64,000 bases of DNA, from the NCBI RefSeq assembly GCF_027587195.1, contig NZ_JAPDDP010000034.1:1-64000 (forward strand), read 5' to 3'. Below the pieces are notes generated by a model, which was not told the DNA's origin, ran no database searches, and was given only the letters and a program-made list of their open reading frames with translations. Below are positions 8,615 to 17,309 of the stretch, piece after piece. This DNA comes from Solirubrobacter phytolaccae (GTDB taxonomy: Bacteria > Actinomycetota > Thermoleophilia > Solirubrobacterales > Solirubrobacteraceae). The translations under genes were made by a program, and so were the position numbers. Numbering within the stretch: the first letter of the stretch is position 1; every line of letters begins with the position of its first letter.

Positions 8615-9196
8615 GTGTGGGAAGTTGAATTGGTGCAGGACGAGCCGCTGCTTCGGCGGCTGCGGACGCTCCTTCCTCAAAGCGACCTCGCGCGCGCGGA
8701 CCGGTTCAAGCGGTCAGGGGCCGCGGAACGGTGGATCGTGGCGCGCGCGGCGCTGCGGATCCTGCTCTGCACGCGACTGGAGTGCATCCCGGAGGACGTC
8801 GTGATCGAGGTCGCCGAGCACGGCAAGCCGTACCTACCCGGCTCCAGCCTCCAGTTCAACGTGAGCCACTCTGGCGACCGTGCGCTGATCGTGCTGTCCG
8901 ACCAGCTCGAGGTCGGCGTGGACATCGAGCGGCCGGGACGCAACGCCGGGGCGGTCGGGCGCGCGCTGTCGGAGGCCGAGCGCGCGGGCGGCGACGACCT
9001 CCTGCAGCTCTGGTGCCGCAAGGAAGCGTGGGCCAAGGCGCTCGGCGGCGGGCTGGGCTGGGCGCCCGAGCGCTTCGACACCACGCGCGTCGAGGGCTAC
9101 GCGCTGACCGACCTGACGCTCGGCGAGGGCTACCGCGGCGCGCTGGCCGTCGAGGGCGCCAGCGCCGACCACGCGTTCTGCAAGCTCTCGCTCTGA
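8615..9196 (+). CDS. 4'-phosphopantetheinyl transferase, Sfp/AcpT family
   Basis: Transfers phosphopantetheine from CoA to a serine of acyl or peptidyl carrier domains. About 193 residues from GTG 8615. Hallmarks are present: FNVSHSGD, then VGVDIER (Mg/CoA-binding acidic residues), then WCRKEAWAKALGGGL (the WxxKEAxxKxxGxGL motif). The frame is open further upstream, but that would overlap the start region of the divergent secreted gene; TTG 8570 is an alternative start. The fas gene about 5 kb away encodes a synthase that needs such an enzyme, so FAS-I may be its target. Its 3' end overlaps the convergent GH127 gene by 67 bp. Confidence 0.88.
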   Translation: MWEVELVQDEPLLRRLRTLLPQSDLARADRFKRSGAAERWIVARAALRILLCTRLECIPEDVVIEVAEHGKPYLPGSSLQFNVSHSGDRALIVLSDQLEVGVDIERPGRNAGAVGRALSEAERAGGDDLLQLWCRKEAWAKALGGGLGWAPERFDTTRVEGYALTDLTLGEGYRGALAVEGASADHAFCKLSL

Positions 9197-10665
9197 GGCA
9201 GCCACACGCGGATCGGCTCGGCGCCGCGGTTGAAGGCGTACGGGACGAGCGCGCCGCCCTCCTCGCAGTAGACGAGCGGGCCGCGTTCGAGGGCGACGCA
9301 GCCGCGGATGGGCTCCACGCGAGAGTCGGGGTGCGTTACCCTCGGGCTGACGTCGAGATCCAGGGTCGTGTCCCCCGGGCCGGTGTCCACGTAGCCGGGA
9401 CCGACGGGGCGGCCGTCGAGCTGCGCGGTGGTCGACCAGGCGGGCACGCGGAGCCGCACGGGACGCTCGGCCTGGATGTGTACGCGCCCACTCCACGGAT
9501 AGTCGGTTCGAACGCGGACGTCGCCGCCGATCGTGCCGGTCGCGTAGTGGTGGATCGTCAGCCCGCGCTCGTCGTCGGTCGCGAGGTAGCGGTGCAGTGA
9601 CGCGAGCAGGCGCATCACGTTCGGCGGGCAGCACGCGCAGTCGAACCACGGCCGCCGGCGCGTGGTGCCGTGGAGGGTGTTGGCGTAGGCGTACTCGGAG
9701 CGGTCGCGGGCGACGCCGACGAGCACGCCGTTGTAGAGCGTGCGCTCCATCAGGTCGGCGAAGCGCGCCTCGCCCGTGGCCTGCAGCAGGCGCCAGCTCC
9801 ACAGAAAGGAGGCGATCGCGGCGCACGTCTCGGCGTACGCGGTCTCCGGGTTCAGGTCCCAGGACGCCCCGAACGCCTCCTGTGAGGCGTCCGCGCCGAC
9901 GCCGCCCGTGATGTAGGTCTTGCCCTCGACCATGTCCTGCCACTGGACGAGCATCGCGTCGAGCTCGCCGAGGTCGGTCGCGGCGCAGTTCAGGTACAGC
10001 GCGCGCACGGCGTGGCCTTCGATCTGGGTCTGCTCGCGCACGGGCACGCGGTCGACGAGGTAGGTCGAGCCGCCGAAGCGCTCCGGCAGCCGGCGGTGAC
10101 CGCGGCGGTCGACGAACGCGCGTGCCAGGTCCAGGTACGCGCGTTCCCCGGTCGCGCGGTGCAGCTTGATCAGCGCCAGCTCGGCCTCCGGATGGCCGCA
10201 GAAGCCGTCCTCGCTGAAGGTGGCGACGAGATGGTCGGCGACCCGCCGCGCCACGGGCAGCAGCGGTGCGTGCGCGAGGCCGGCCTCGATCAGGTGGCCC
10301 ATGCAGTAGATCTCGTGCTCGTCGGCGAGGTTGCGGTAGCGCTCGCGGCCGGTGACCTGGAAGGCCGTGTCGAGGTACCCGTCCGGCGCCTGGGCGGCGG
10401 TCAGCAGTGCGGTCACCTCGTCCGCCATGCGCTGCAGCTCGGCGGACGGCGCGTTCTGGAGCTCCCACCCGAGCGCCTCGACCCACTTGTGCAGGTCGGA
10501 GTCCTGGTAGACGAGGCCGCGGTGGTCGCCGGTGCCGCTCGCGGCCGCGCGCAGGTTGTCGAAGTTCCCGGCTTCCTTCAGGCGCCGCTCGCCGTCGGGG
10601 ATCAGCACCTCGCGGTTGAACCGCCGCCGCTCGGCCCAGAAGCCGCCGTCGATCGTCGCCTTCAT
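9130..10665 (-). CDS. GH127 (DUF1680) glycosidase, beta-L-arabinofuranosidase-like
   Basis: 511 residues from ATG 10665, whose ATGA overlaps the stop of the upstream ion-channel gene, so translation is probably coupled. MKATIDGGFWAERR is a typical family start. YITGGVGADASQEAFG, the ETCA motif (YAETCAAIA) and the CACCPPN motif are the conserved positions; in characterised GH127 enzymes a Glu and three Cys bind zinc and one Cys is the nucleophile. No signal peptide is seen, so it probably acts in the cytosol on imported arabinosides. It is shorter than many members, which have C-terminal beta domains. The exact sugar is not determinable here. Confidence 0.87.
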   Translation of the reverse strand: MKATIDGGFWAERRRFNREVLIPDGERRLKEAGNFDNLRAAASGTGDHRGLVYQDSDLHKWVEALGWELQNAPSAELQRMADEVTALLTAAQAPDGYLDTAFQVTGRERYRNLADEHEIYCMGHLIEAGLAHAPLLPVARRVADHLVATFSEDGFCGHPEAELALIKLHRATGERAYLDLARAFVDRRGHRRLPERFGGSTYLVDRVPVREQTQIEGHAVRALYLNCAATDLGELDAMLVQWQDMVEGKTYITGGVGADASQEAFGASWDLNPETAYAETCAAIASFLWSWRLLQATGEARFADLMERTLYNGVLVGVARDRSEYAYANTLHGTTRRRPWFDCACCPPNVMRLLASLHRYLATDDERGLTIHHYATGTIGGDVRVRTDYPWSGRVHIQAERPVRLRVPAWSTTAQLDGRPVGPGYVDTGPGDTTLDLDVSPRVTHPDSRVEPIRGCVALERGPLVYCEEGGALVPYAFNRGAEPIRVWLPQSESLQNAWSALAPSTASAPR

Positions 10666-11324
10666 CGCGGCGCGCGCGGGATCGTCAGCGCGACGAGCCG
10701 CGAGACCACGACCGCGATGTAGGCCACGCCCACGAGCTGCTCGATCATCACCAGGGAGCGGGCGAACGGGTCGATCGGGACGACGTCGCTCAGCCCGGTG
10801 CTCGACAGCGTCGTGAAGCTCAGGAACAGCAGCTCGACCCACGAGCGCTGCGCCTCGGGGTCGATGGCGGCGATGAAGCTCCCGGGCTCGATCGCCTGCC
10901 AGACGACGAACACGTACGCGAAGCCCCAGGCCACGAGCGTGAACGTCGCGCCGACCGCGAACAGCTCGTCGCGGGTGATCACGTGGTCGGCGAGCATGTA
11001 CCGGATCAGGCCGTACGTGGCGTAGAAGTACAGGATCGCTTCGAGCCCGGCGCTGTACGGGAACAGGTCGTCCGAGTTCGTGATCGCCTGGATGATCAGC
11101 AGGATCGTGGCGGGCACGCCCAGCATCAGGCCGACCCACGTCCACGTCGGCGACGCGCGCACCGCGAGCACCACCAGCGCCAGCACGACGATCCCGAACG
11201 CGCTGAAGAGCGCGCGGCTCACGCCGTCGCCCTCCATGAACGGGTACAGCAGCAGGCCGGCGAGTTGGACGGCGAGCAGGATCGCGGACGGTTCCCGCTT
11301 GATGAAGGGCAGCACGGTCGGCAC
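10662..11324 (-). CDS. Two-TM ion-channel-type membrane protein with a non-canonical pore
   Basis: About 220 residues from GTG 11324, chosen for AGGCGG 4 nt upstream and because longer starts run into the divergent SET gene. Several hydrophobic helices precede a C-terminal pore module: a helix, a pore loop SFTTLSSTGLSDVVP, then a helix (MIEQLVGVAYIAVVVSRLV). It has the layout of bacterial two-TM K+ channels, whose filter is TxGYGD. Here the positions read STGLSD, so K+ selectivity cannot be assumed. No cytosolic RCK domain. It is translationally coupled to the GH127 gene, an unusual partner. Confidence 0.72.
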   Translation of the reverse strand: MPTVLPFIKREPSAILLAVQLAGLLLYPFMEGDGVSRALFSAFGIVVLALVVLAVRASPTWTWVGLMLGVPATILLIIQAITNSDDLFPYSAGLEAILYFYATYGLIRYMLADHVITRDELFAVGATFTLVAWGFAYVFVVWQAIEPGSFIAAIDPEAQRSWVELLFLSFTTLSSTGLSDVVPIDPFARSLVMIEQLVGVAYIAVVVSRLVALTIPRAPR

Positions 11325-11355
11325 CGTACCGCCTGAGCTAAGGTCACCCGCCGAC

Positions 11356-11712
11356 ATGCCAGAGGGTCTTGAGATCAAGGAAGGGCCGTACGGGCGCGGC
11401 GTCTACGCCACGCGCGCGTTCGCGGCCGGCGAGGCCGTGGAGCACTGCCCCACGCTCGAGCTCCCCGGCGACGAGGTCGTCGGCCAGCTCGGCGACTACG
11501 TCTTCGGCTCCAACGAGAACGAGGACGACGTGATCCTCCTGCTCGGCTACGGCATGCTCTACAACCACTCTTCCGAGGCCAACTGCGAGTACGTGCAGGA
11601 GGCGCCGCGGGTGATCATGTTCCAGACGCTACGGGCCGTCGAGCCCGGCGAGGAGCTGTTCATCGACTACGGCGAAGAATGGTGGTCCACCCGCAACCGG
11701 AAGCCCGACTGA
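11356..11712 (+). CDS. Small SET-domain protein
   Basis: 118 residues from ATG 11356 with TAAGGT upstream. It is essentially a bare SET domain: GRGVYATRAFAAGE near the start, the cofactor/substrate motif YGMLYNHSSEANCEY (NHSxxxN-like) and the C-terminal AVEPGEELFIDYGEEWW (ELxxDYG). SET proteins use S-adenosylmethionine to methylate lysines. Bacterial targets are mostly unknown and no pre/post-SET zinc sites are present. Its TGA overlaps the next gene's ATG by one base, so the two form a unit. Divergent from the ion-channel gene. Confidence 0.88.
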   Translation: MPEGLEIKEGPYGRGVYATRAFAAGEAVEHCPTLELPGDEVVGQLGDYVFGSNENEDDVILLLGYGMLYNHSSEANCEYVQEAPRVIMFQTLRAVEPGEELFIDYGEEWWSTRNRKPD

Positions 11713-12164
11713 TGAGCGACGCCGACGCACGCCAAGACCTCCTGGACGCCCTCGCCGAAGGGATCGAGGAGCTTGCGCTGGCGCTCGCCACGTTCGGTGA
11801 GGCCTACGAGCTGCTGGACGAGAACAGCCAGGACCGCCTCGAAGAGCAGCTCTTCGGCCCGGTCCAGAAGGCCTACGGTCGCGCCCAGCGCACCTACACC
11901 GCCTTCGCCGAGCGCCGCGGCCTCCCGAGCCGCACCTTCACCGAGCACTCCCCCGGCGTCCACGCGCGTGACCCGCGCGTCTACCTGGATCGCGCGATCG
12001 AGGCCGTCAACGAGGCCGAAGAGCGCCTGATCGAGCTCCAGGACTCGATGATGCCCGTCACCTACGGTGACCCCGAGCTCCGCGCCGGCCTGGCCGACGT
12101 CCGCGAGTTCGTCGCCTCCGCGCGCGAGCGCTCGGGCGACTTCATGCGCACGCTCGGCCGCTAG
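11712..12164 (+). CDS. Hypothetical helical protein, coupled to the SET gene
   Basis: 150 residues from ATG 11712, overlapping the SET gene stop by one base. Sequence is acidic, Glu/Ala/Leu-rich and predicted almost wholly alpha-helical (LLDALAEGIEELALALATF, AIEAVNEAEERLIELQDSM). No signal peptide, TM segment, cysteine or recognised catalytic motif. Coupled translation suggests a partner or substrate of the SET protein, but this is inference. I do not recognise the family. Confidence 0.7.
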   Translation: MSDADARQDLLDALAEGIEELALALATFGEAYELLDENSQDRLEEQLFGPVQKAYGRAQRTYTAFAERRGLPSRTFTEHSPGVHARDPRVYLDRAIEAVNEAEERLIELQDSMMPVTYGDPELRAGLADVREFVASARERSGDFMRTLGR

Positions 12165-12169
12165 GCACG

Positions 12170-12214
12170 CGAGCGTCGAGTTTCTCGGCTCCAGCACGAA
12201 AAAGTCGACGCTCG
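12170..12214. terminator. Inverted repeat after the SET unit
   Basis: CGAGCGTCGA (12170-12179) and TCGACGCTCG (12205-12214) form a perfect 10-bp dyad with a 25-nt, relatively AT-rich loop. It begins 6 nt after the stop of the 11712-12164 gene, so it may end or stabilise that transcript. No T-run follows. Confidence 0.4.
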
Positions 12215-12285
12215 AGTGGCAGACGGCGGTGGTCGTTTTGCATCGCGGAACGAGCCCGAGCAAATCGCCGGTGTGCTCGCCGTAA

Positions 12286-12313
12286 CCGTGGCGGGCCCGA
12301 AGGCCCGCCACGG
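12286..12313. terminator. Strong hairpin between convergent genes
   Basis: A perfect 12-bp stem (CCGTGGCGGGCC with GGCCCGCCACGG) closed by a CGAA tetraloop lies 11 bp before the stop of the convergent metalloprotease gene. It is symmetric, so it can fold in both transcripts, the usual design of a bidirectional terminator. A T-run is lacking, as is common in high-GC actinobacteria. Confidence 0.6.
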
Positions 12314-12324
12314 AAGACCAACCT

Positions 12325-14829
12325 TTACGGCGTCGTCGTGCTCAGCGTGAACGTCAGCGTCTTCGCGTACGAGCCCGTGCGCAGCGGCTCGCTGGCGAGG
12401 ATCGTCTGCGAGTAGCCGATGGTCACGGTGTCGTTGGACACCGGGCCGGTCCAGGACGCCAGCGTCAAAGGCGTGCCGGAGAGGGCCGCGAACGCGCCCG
12501 CCGGGCCAGTGGCCGGCGAGGACGCCTGCGCCTTCAGGGCCTGGTTGAGCGAGAACGTGCCGTTGACGAGCTTGCCCGGCGCGGTCGTGGACGGGTCGAC
12601 GACCGAGAGGGCCGCGTCGCCGGCGGTGGAGATGACCGTCGCCTTGGAGGTGCCGGTGTACTCCTTGCCGACGCCCGGGATGAACGGGCCGAGCACGGCC
12701 GGGGCGTCCAGGCTCAGCGACAGCGTCGCCGGGACGGTGCCGCCGACGTCACCGTCGGACAGGCCGCACACGGCGGTCTGGGTGGCGTTGGGGTCGCTCT
12801 CGGACGTGGCCGTGAGGCGGACGGTGCCGTTGGCGGCCGCGCCGGCGCCCTTGGTCACGTAGACAGGGACCTTGACCGTCTCGCCGAACTTCGCGGCGGT
12901 GAGGGCGTTGGTGATCTTCGCCGTCCAGCCCGTGCCGGTGGCCGTCGCCGACAACCGGTAGATGTCGCTCGTGAGGAACGCGCTCGAGTCCTGCGGGTGG
13001 ACGCCCGCCGGGATGGTCGCCGCGGCGCCCGTGTTCTTGAGCGTGAACGTGCAGGTCGACCACGAGCCGGCCTGGACCTGCTCGGCCGCGCCGGAGGTCA
13101 GCGCCACACCGCGCGTCTGCGGGCCGGCACCGTCCAGCGACTTGACGGCGACCTTGTAGTGCAGGACGCCCTGCGCGTCGGTCGACTTGTCGACGACGTA
13201 GAAGTGCAGGCGGTTCTTCTCGTCCGTCCACTCGTAGGAGGAGCCGGAGTCCAGGCCCGCGTTGAACGACGCGTCGTTGAGCTGGCGCTCGTCGCCCAGG
13301 GTCGCCAGCTTCGGCGTGCCGTCCGGGCGGACGAAGTCGACGTGGTTGATGTCCTCCGGGTGCGAGTCGATGATCCACGCCCAGCAGTTGACGCCCGCGC
13401 CGCAGCTGTCGCGCTCGTTCGTCTTGGTCTTGGTGATCAGGACGCCGTGGCCCGGATCGAAGGAGTCCGAGCCGATCTGCTGCACGACTTCCATCGTGAA
13501 CGCGTTGTACTTGCCGCTGATGGTGCCGTTGGCGGCCTGACGGACGCCGTCGCAGCGCCAGTCGGCGGAGGTGCACGGCGTGGAGTTGTCACCCGTGCCG
13601 TCGAGCTGGACCTGCACGCCCGCGACCTCACCGGCCGTGTGCGGCACCTCGCGCGCGGTGACGTCCGCGACCGCGACGCCGGACTGCGCGAGCCCGTTGC
13701 GGTTGAGGTTCATCAGGTCCGCGTCACCCACGAAGTTCAGCTTGCGCTTGTTGCGGATGTTGTGCTGGGAGCCGAGCGAGGAGCCCTGCGTCGGCGGGAT
13801 CAGGAAGCGCGTGTGCGGACCACCCGGGCCGTTGAACGTGCCGCGGCTCATCATGTCCCACATGCCGGTGAACCCGCGCTGCTGCGGGGTGCCGTACGGG
13901 TTGCCGTAGTTGTCGAGGATGCCGAGGTTGTGCGACAGCTCGTGGGCGTACGTCGACATGCCCGAGCTCTCGCCCTCGATCGAGTTGTTGCCCGAGGCGC
14001 TCGGCCAGATCGAGGCCGCCGAAGCCCACGAGGTCCAGTCGACGTAGCGGGTGAAGGCCCAGTTCGTCTGCGTCAGGTCGCCGTACTGCGCCTTGGGGCC
14101 GAACGCGTCCGGAACCTCTTCCTTCGTGTTCCACTTCATCTCGCCGAACTCCTGCCAGGTCGCGGATTCGTCCTGACCCGCGGCGAGGTAGAAGATGTTG
14201 TCGTACTCGGCGATTTTCGCGGCGCCGACGTCGGCCTGCCAGGCGGCGCGCGCGTCCGTGCGGAAGTTCTTGTTGCAGGTGAAGTTCGCCAGGTCCGGGC
14301 AGTGCTGGTAGTTCGCCGGCTGGCCGTTGACGGTGCCACCGAACTCCGTCATGAAGTACTGGTACGAGCGGCCCGGCAGCTGGTACGGGCCGAAGGCGTC
14401 GAGCTGGACGCCGTAGCGGCCGAAGGAGTCCTCCATCCAGTACCGGTTCATGGTCTGGAAGTGGTTCTCGGCGGACGGCGTGTTGAGCCAGTCGCGGTAG
14501 AACGTCGCGACCTGGGCGCGCGGGATGTTGTTCGCGGCGCTGGTCGGCGTGCCGAAGACCGTGCCGCCCTCGGGCTTGGTGATCGTGAACGTCTTGTCCG
14601 GGAAGTCGAGCGCGACCAGCGCGACCTTCCACTTCTTGACCGTCGGCTGGATGCTCGGATCGGAGTAGTCCGGACCCGGCACCGGCTTGTAGTCGTTCCA
14701 GCCGAGGTTGTCCTGCCACGACCAGTTCTGGGGATCGATCGGCGCGGGCGCACCGTCCGCGGCCGTGGCCACGGCCGGCGCGGACAGCGCCAGCAGCGCC
14801 GCAATCCCTGCGGCGTGAAGCACCTTCAT
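12325..14829 (-). CDS. Secreted M6-type metalloprotease
   Basis: 834 residues from ATG 14829 (AGAGAGGG upstream), with signal peptide MKVLHAAGIAALLALSAPAVATAA. The catalytic zinc motif HELSH is at about 296-300 within STYAHELSHNLGILDNYG, followed by the downstream element WDMMSRG acting as Met-turn. A region near 60-75 (WKVALVALDFPD) matches the start of M6 peptidase domains. The C-terminal 300 residues are beta-rich and may be CARDB/Ig-like. It likely degrades extracellular protein. The peptidase call is sure; the substrate is unknown. A second ATG 45 bp upstream would add residues before the signal peptide and is rejected. Confidence 0.88.
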   Translation of the reverse strand: MKVLHAAGIAALLALSAPAVATAADGAPAPIDPQNWSWQDNLGWNDYKPVPGPDYSDPSIQPTVKKWKVALVALDFPDKTFTITKPEGGTVFGTPTSAANNIPRAQVATFYRDWLNTPSAENHFQTMNRYWMEDSFGRYGVQLDAFGPYQLPGRSYQYFMTEFGGTVNGQPANYQHCPDLANFTCNKNFRTDARAAWQADVGAAKIAEYDNIFYLAAGQDESATWQEFGEMKWNTKEEVPDAFGPKAQYGDLTQTNWAFTRYVDWTSWASAASIWPSASGNNSIEGESSGMSTYAHELSHNLGILDNYGNPYGTPQQRGFTGMWDMMSRGTFNGPGGPHTRFLIPPTQGSSLGSQHNIRNKRKLNFVGDADLMNLNRNGLAQSGVAVADVTAREVPHTAGEVAGVQVQLDGTGDNSTPCTSADWRCDGVRQAANGTISGKYNAFTMEVVQQIGSDSFDPGHGVLITKTKTNERDSCGAGVNCWAWIIDSHPEDINHVDFVRPDGTPKLATLGDERQLNDASFNAGLDSGSSYEWTDEKNRLHFYVVDKSTDAQGVLHYKVAVKSLDGAGPQTRGVALTSGAAEQVQAGSWSTCTFTLKNTGAAATIPAGVHPQDSSAFLTSDIYRLSATATGTGWTAKITNALTAAKFGETVKVPVYVTKGAGAAANGTVRLTATSESDPNATQTAVCGLSDGDVGGTVPATLSLSLDAPAVLGPFIPGVGKEYTGTSKATVISTAGDAALSVVDPSTTAPGKLVNGTFSLNQALKAQASSPATGPAGAFAALSGTPLTLASWTGPVSNDTVTIGYSQTILASEPLRTGSYAKTLTFTLSTTTP

Positions 14830-14854
14830 CTGATGAAACCCTCTCTTTAGACCC

Positions 14855-14875
14855 GGTGCGGCACCCAACCGCACC
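14855..14875 (-). terminator. Candidate terminator of the glycogen operon
   Basis: GGTGCGG (14855-14861), a 7-nt loop, CCGCACC (14869-14875): a perfect 7-bp stem 24 nt past the glgA stop on the minus strand, just before the metalloprotease gene. On the minus strand it is followed by GGGTCTAAAG rather than a T-run. Confidence 0.4.
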
Positions 14876-14898
14876 CGATCACCTAGTTACCGGACCCC

Positions 14899-16083
14899 TC
14901 AGGAGGGGACGATGAGAGGGCGGTAGAGCCTCGACGTCTGTTCAGCGATGGCTGGCCAAGCGAAGGAAGCGACGGCCCGCTTGCGGCCCGCGACCCCCAT
15001 CGCCTTCGCGCGGGCCGGGTCCGCGATCAGCTCGTTGACGCGCGCCGCGAGGTCGCTCGCGAACTTGGCGGGGTCGCGCGGGGCGCCCGTGCCGTCGTCG
15101 CCCGGCTCGATCGGCACGAGGAACCCGGTCTCCTCGTCGACCACGACCTCGACGATGCCGCCCGTCGCCGTGGCCACGACCGCCGCCTCGCAGGCCATCG
15201 CCTCGAGGTTGACGATGCCGAGCGGCTCGTAGATCGACGGGCACGCGAACACGGTCGCGTGGCTGAGCAGCTGGATGACCTCGGGCTTGGGGATCATCTC
15301 CTCGATCCAGAACACGCCCTCGCGCGTCGCCTTCAGGTCCTCCACACGCTGCGCGATCTCCGCGCCGAGCTCGGGCGTGTCGGGCGAGCCCGCGCACAGG
15401 ACGAGCTGCGCGTCGGGCGCGAACTGCTTGACCGCTTCCAGCAGGTAGACCACGCCCTTCTGGCGCGTGATCCGGCCGACGAACACGACCGACGGCTTGT
15501 TCGGATCGATGCCGTACTTCTCCAGCACCTCGGTCCCGAGGTCCGGCTTGTACTCGTCCGTGTCGATCCCGTTGTAGATCACGTGGACGCGGTCGGGGTC
15601 GATGTCCGGGTAGACGCGGAGGATGTCGCCCTTGGTGCCGTTGGAGACCGCGACGACGGCGTCGGCGTGCTCGAGCGCCGTCTTCTCGGCGTAGGACGAC
15701 AGGCGGTAGCCGCCGCGCAGCTGCTCTTCCTTCCACGGCCGCAGCGGCTCCAACGAGTGCACGGTCGCGACGTGCGGGATGCCCCACACGAGCTTGGCGA
15801 GATGCCCGCCGTACTGCGCGTACCACGTGTGTGTGTGCACGAGGTCGGCGTCCTGCGCGCCCGCGGCCATCGTCAGGTCGATCGAGAGCGACCGCAGCGC
15901 GGCGAGCTCCGGCGCGTCCCCGGACAGCGCATCCCACGCCGTGTGCGGGACATCGCCCACACCCCACGCGTGCACGGTGACGTCCTCGAACGCGCGCAGC
16001 TCGCGCGCCAGGTACTCGACGTGCACGCCCGCCCCGCCATAGACCTCCGGCGGGTACTCGCGGGTGAAGAGCGCGACCTTCAT
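14899..16083 (-). CDS. glgA: Glycogen synthase / glycosyltransferase, actinobacterial GlgA (GlgM-like)
   Basis: 394 residues, GT4-type fold. [30 protein letters not shown] is the donor-side start typical of actinobacterial GlgA (TIGR02149). [10 protein letters not shown], then [16 protein letters not shown] supplies the C-terminal E-x7-E nucleotide-sugar site. In mycobacteria this branch makes maltose-1-phosphate from ADP-glucose and glucose-1-phosphate, or extends alpha-1,4 glucan. Its ATG overlaps the glgC stop (ATGA). It completes pgm-glgC-glgA, which takes glucose-6-phosphate to ADP-glucose and glucan. Whether this protein is a glucan synthase or a maltose-phosphate synthase cannot be decided here. 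Confidence 0.92.
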   Translation of the reverse strand: MKVALFTREYPPEVYGGAGVHVEYLARELRAFEDVTVHAWGVGDVPHTAWDALSGDAPELAALRSLSIDLTMAAGAQDADLVHTHTWYAQYGGHLAKLVWGIPHVATVHSLEPLRPWKEEQLRGGYRLSSYAEKTALEHADAVVAVSNGTKGDILRVYPDIDPDRVHVIYNGIDTDEYKPDLGTEVLEKYGIDPNKPSVVFVGRITRQKGVVYLLEAVKQFAPDAQLVLCAGSPDTPELGAEIAQRVEDLKATREGVFWIEEMIPKPEVIQLLSHATVFACPSIYEPLGIVNLEAMACEAAVVATATGGIVEVVVDEETGFLVPIEPGDDGTGAPRDPAKFASDLAARVNELIADPARAKAMGVAGRKRAVASFAWPAIAEQTSRLYRPLIVPS

Positions 16084-17309
16084 TCAGTCACCCGCATGCC
16101 CTTGGGGATGACGACGATGCCGCCCTCCGAGACGTGGAAGCGCTCGCGGTCCTTCTCGGGGTCGACGCCGATCTCGACGCCCTCCCCCACGTAGACGTTC
16201 TTGTCGAGGATCGCCTTGCGCACGACCGCGCTGCGGTCCACCTCGACGTCGTGCATGAGGATCGAGTCCTCCACGAGCGAGTACGAGTGCACGTGCGCGA
16301 GCGGCGACAGGATCGACCGGCGGACGGTGCCGCCGGAGATGACCACGCCGGCGCACACCATCGAGTCCAGCGCCTGGCCGCGGCGGCCGTCCTCGTCGAA
16401 CACGAACTTGGCCGGCTGCGTGATCCCGGGCCACGTGTGGATCGGCCAGTCGTGGTTGTACATGTTGAAGATCGGGTGGACCGAGATGAGGTCCATGTGC
16501 GCGTCGTAGTACGCGTCGAGCGTGCCGACGTCGCGCCAGTAGCCGCGGTCGCGGTCGGTGGCGCCCGGCACCTCGTTGGTCGAGAAGTCGTAGACCTGCG
16601 CGTCGCCCTGCGCCACGAGCGCCGGGATGATGTTGCCGCCGAGGTCGTGCTTGGACGTCTCGTCGTTCGCGTCGGCCGAGACCGTGCTGATCAGCGCCTC
16701 GGTGGAGAACACGTAGTTGCCCATCGAGGCGAACACCTCGTTGGGCGAGTCCGGCAACCCGACGGCGTCCGTGGGCTTCTCGCGGAAGCGGGAGATGTCA
16801 CGGCCGTTCGGCGCGGTCTCGATCACGCCGAACTGGTCGGCCTGCTCGATCGGCGCGCGCAGCGCCGCGACCGTCACGCCCTTGCCGGAGGCGATGTGCT
16901 GCTCGACCATCTGCCGCGGGTCCATGCGGTAGATGTGGTCGGCGCCGAAGACGATGATGTGCTCCGGCCGCTCGTCCGCGATCAGGTTGTAGTTCTGGTA
17001 GATGGCGTCCGCGGAACCGACGAACCAGCGCGGCCCGAGCCGCATCTGCGCGGGCACCGGCGTGACGTAGTTGCCGAGCAGCGGGCTCAGGCGCCAGGTG
17101 GTGGTCACGTGGCGGTCGAGCGAGTGGCTCTTGTACTGCGTCAGCACCACGATCTGGTGGTAGTTCGCGTTGACGAGGTTCGAGAGCGCGAAGTCGATCA
17201 GCCGGTAGTTGCCGCCGAACGGCACGGCCGGCTTGGCGCGGTCGGCGGTCAGCGGGGCGAGGCGCTTGCCTTCGCCGCCGGCCAACACCATGGTCAGGAC
17301 TTTGCTCAT
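16080..17309 (-). CDS. glgC: Glucose-1-phosphate adenylyltransferase
   Basis: 409 residues. Makes ADP-glucose from glucose-1-phosphate and ATP, the committed step of glycogen synthesis. The N-terminal nucleotidyltransferase motif [44 protein letters not shown] and [22 protein letters not shown] are all present, followed by a C-terminal left-handed beta-helix ([20 protein letters not shown]). Length matches the family. ATG 17309 overlaps the pgm stop and its own stop overlaps glgA, so three genes are translationally linked. Allosteric control by glycolytic intermediates is usual for the family. Confidence 0.97.
   Translation of the reverse strand: MSKVLTMVLAGGEGKRLAPLTADRAKPAVPFGGNYRLIDFALSNLVNANYHQIVVLTQYKSHSLDRHVTTTWRLSPLLGNYVTPVPAQMRLGPRWFVGSADAIYQNYNLIADERPEHIIVFGADHIYRMDPRQMVEQHIASGKGVTVAALRAPIEQADQFGVIETAPNGRDISRFREKPTDAVGLPDSPNEVFASMGNYVFSTEALISTVSADANDETSKHDLGGNIIPALVAQGDAQVYDFSTNEVPGATDRDRGYWRDVGTLDAYYDAHMDLISVHPIFNMYNHDWPIHTWPGITQPAKFVFDEDGRRGQALDSMVCAGVVISGGTVRRSILSPLAHVHSYSLVEDSILMHDVEVDRSAVVRKAILDKNVYVGEGVEIGVDPEKDRERFHVSEGGIVVIPKGMRVTE

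Noticed and set aside
12165-12324. Possible small RNA gene between convergent genes
   Set aside because: Two hairpins exist, but they sit directly after the stop codons and are better explained as terminators.
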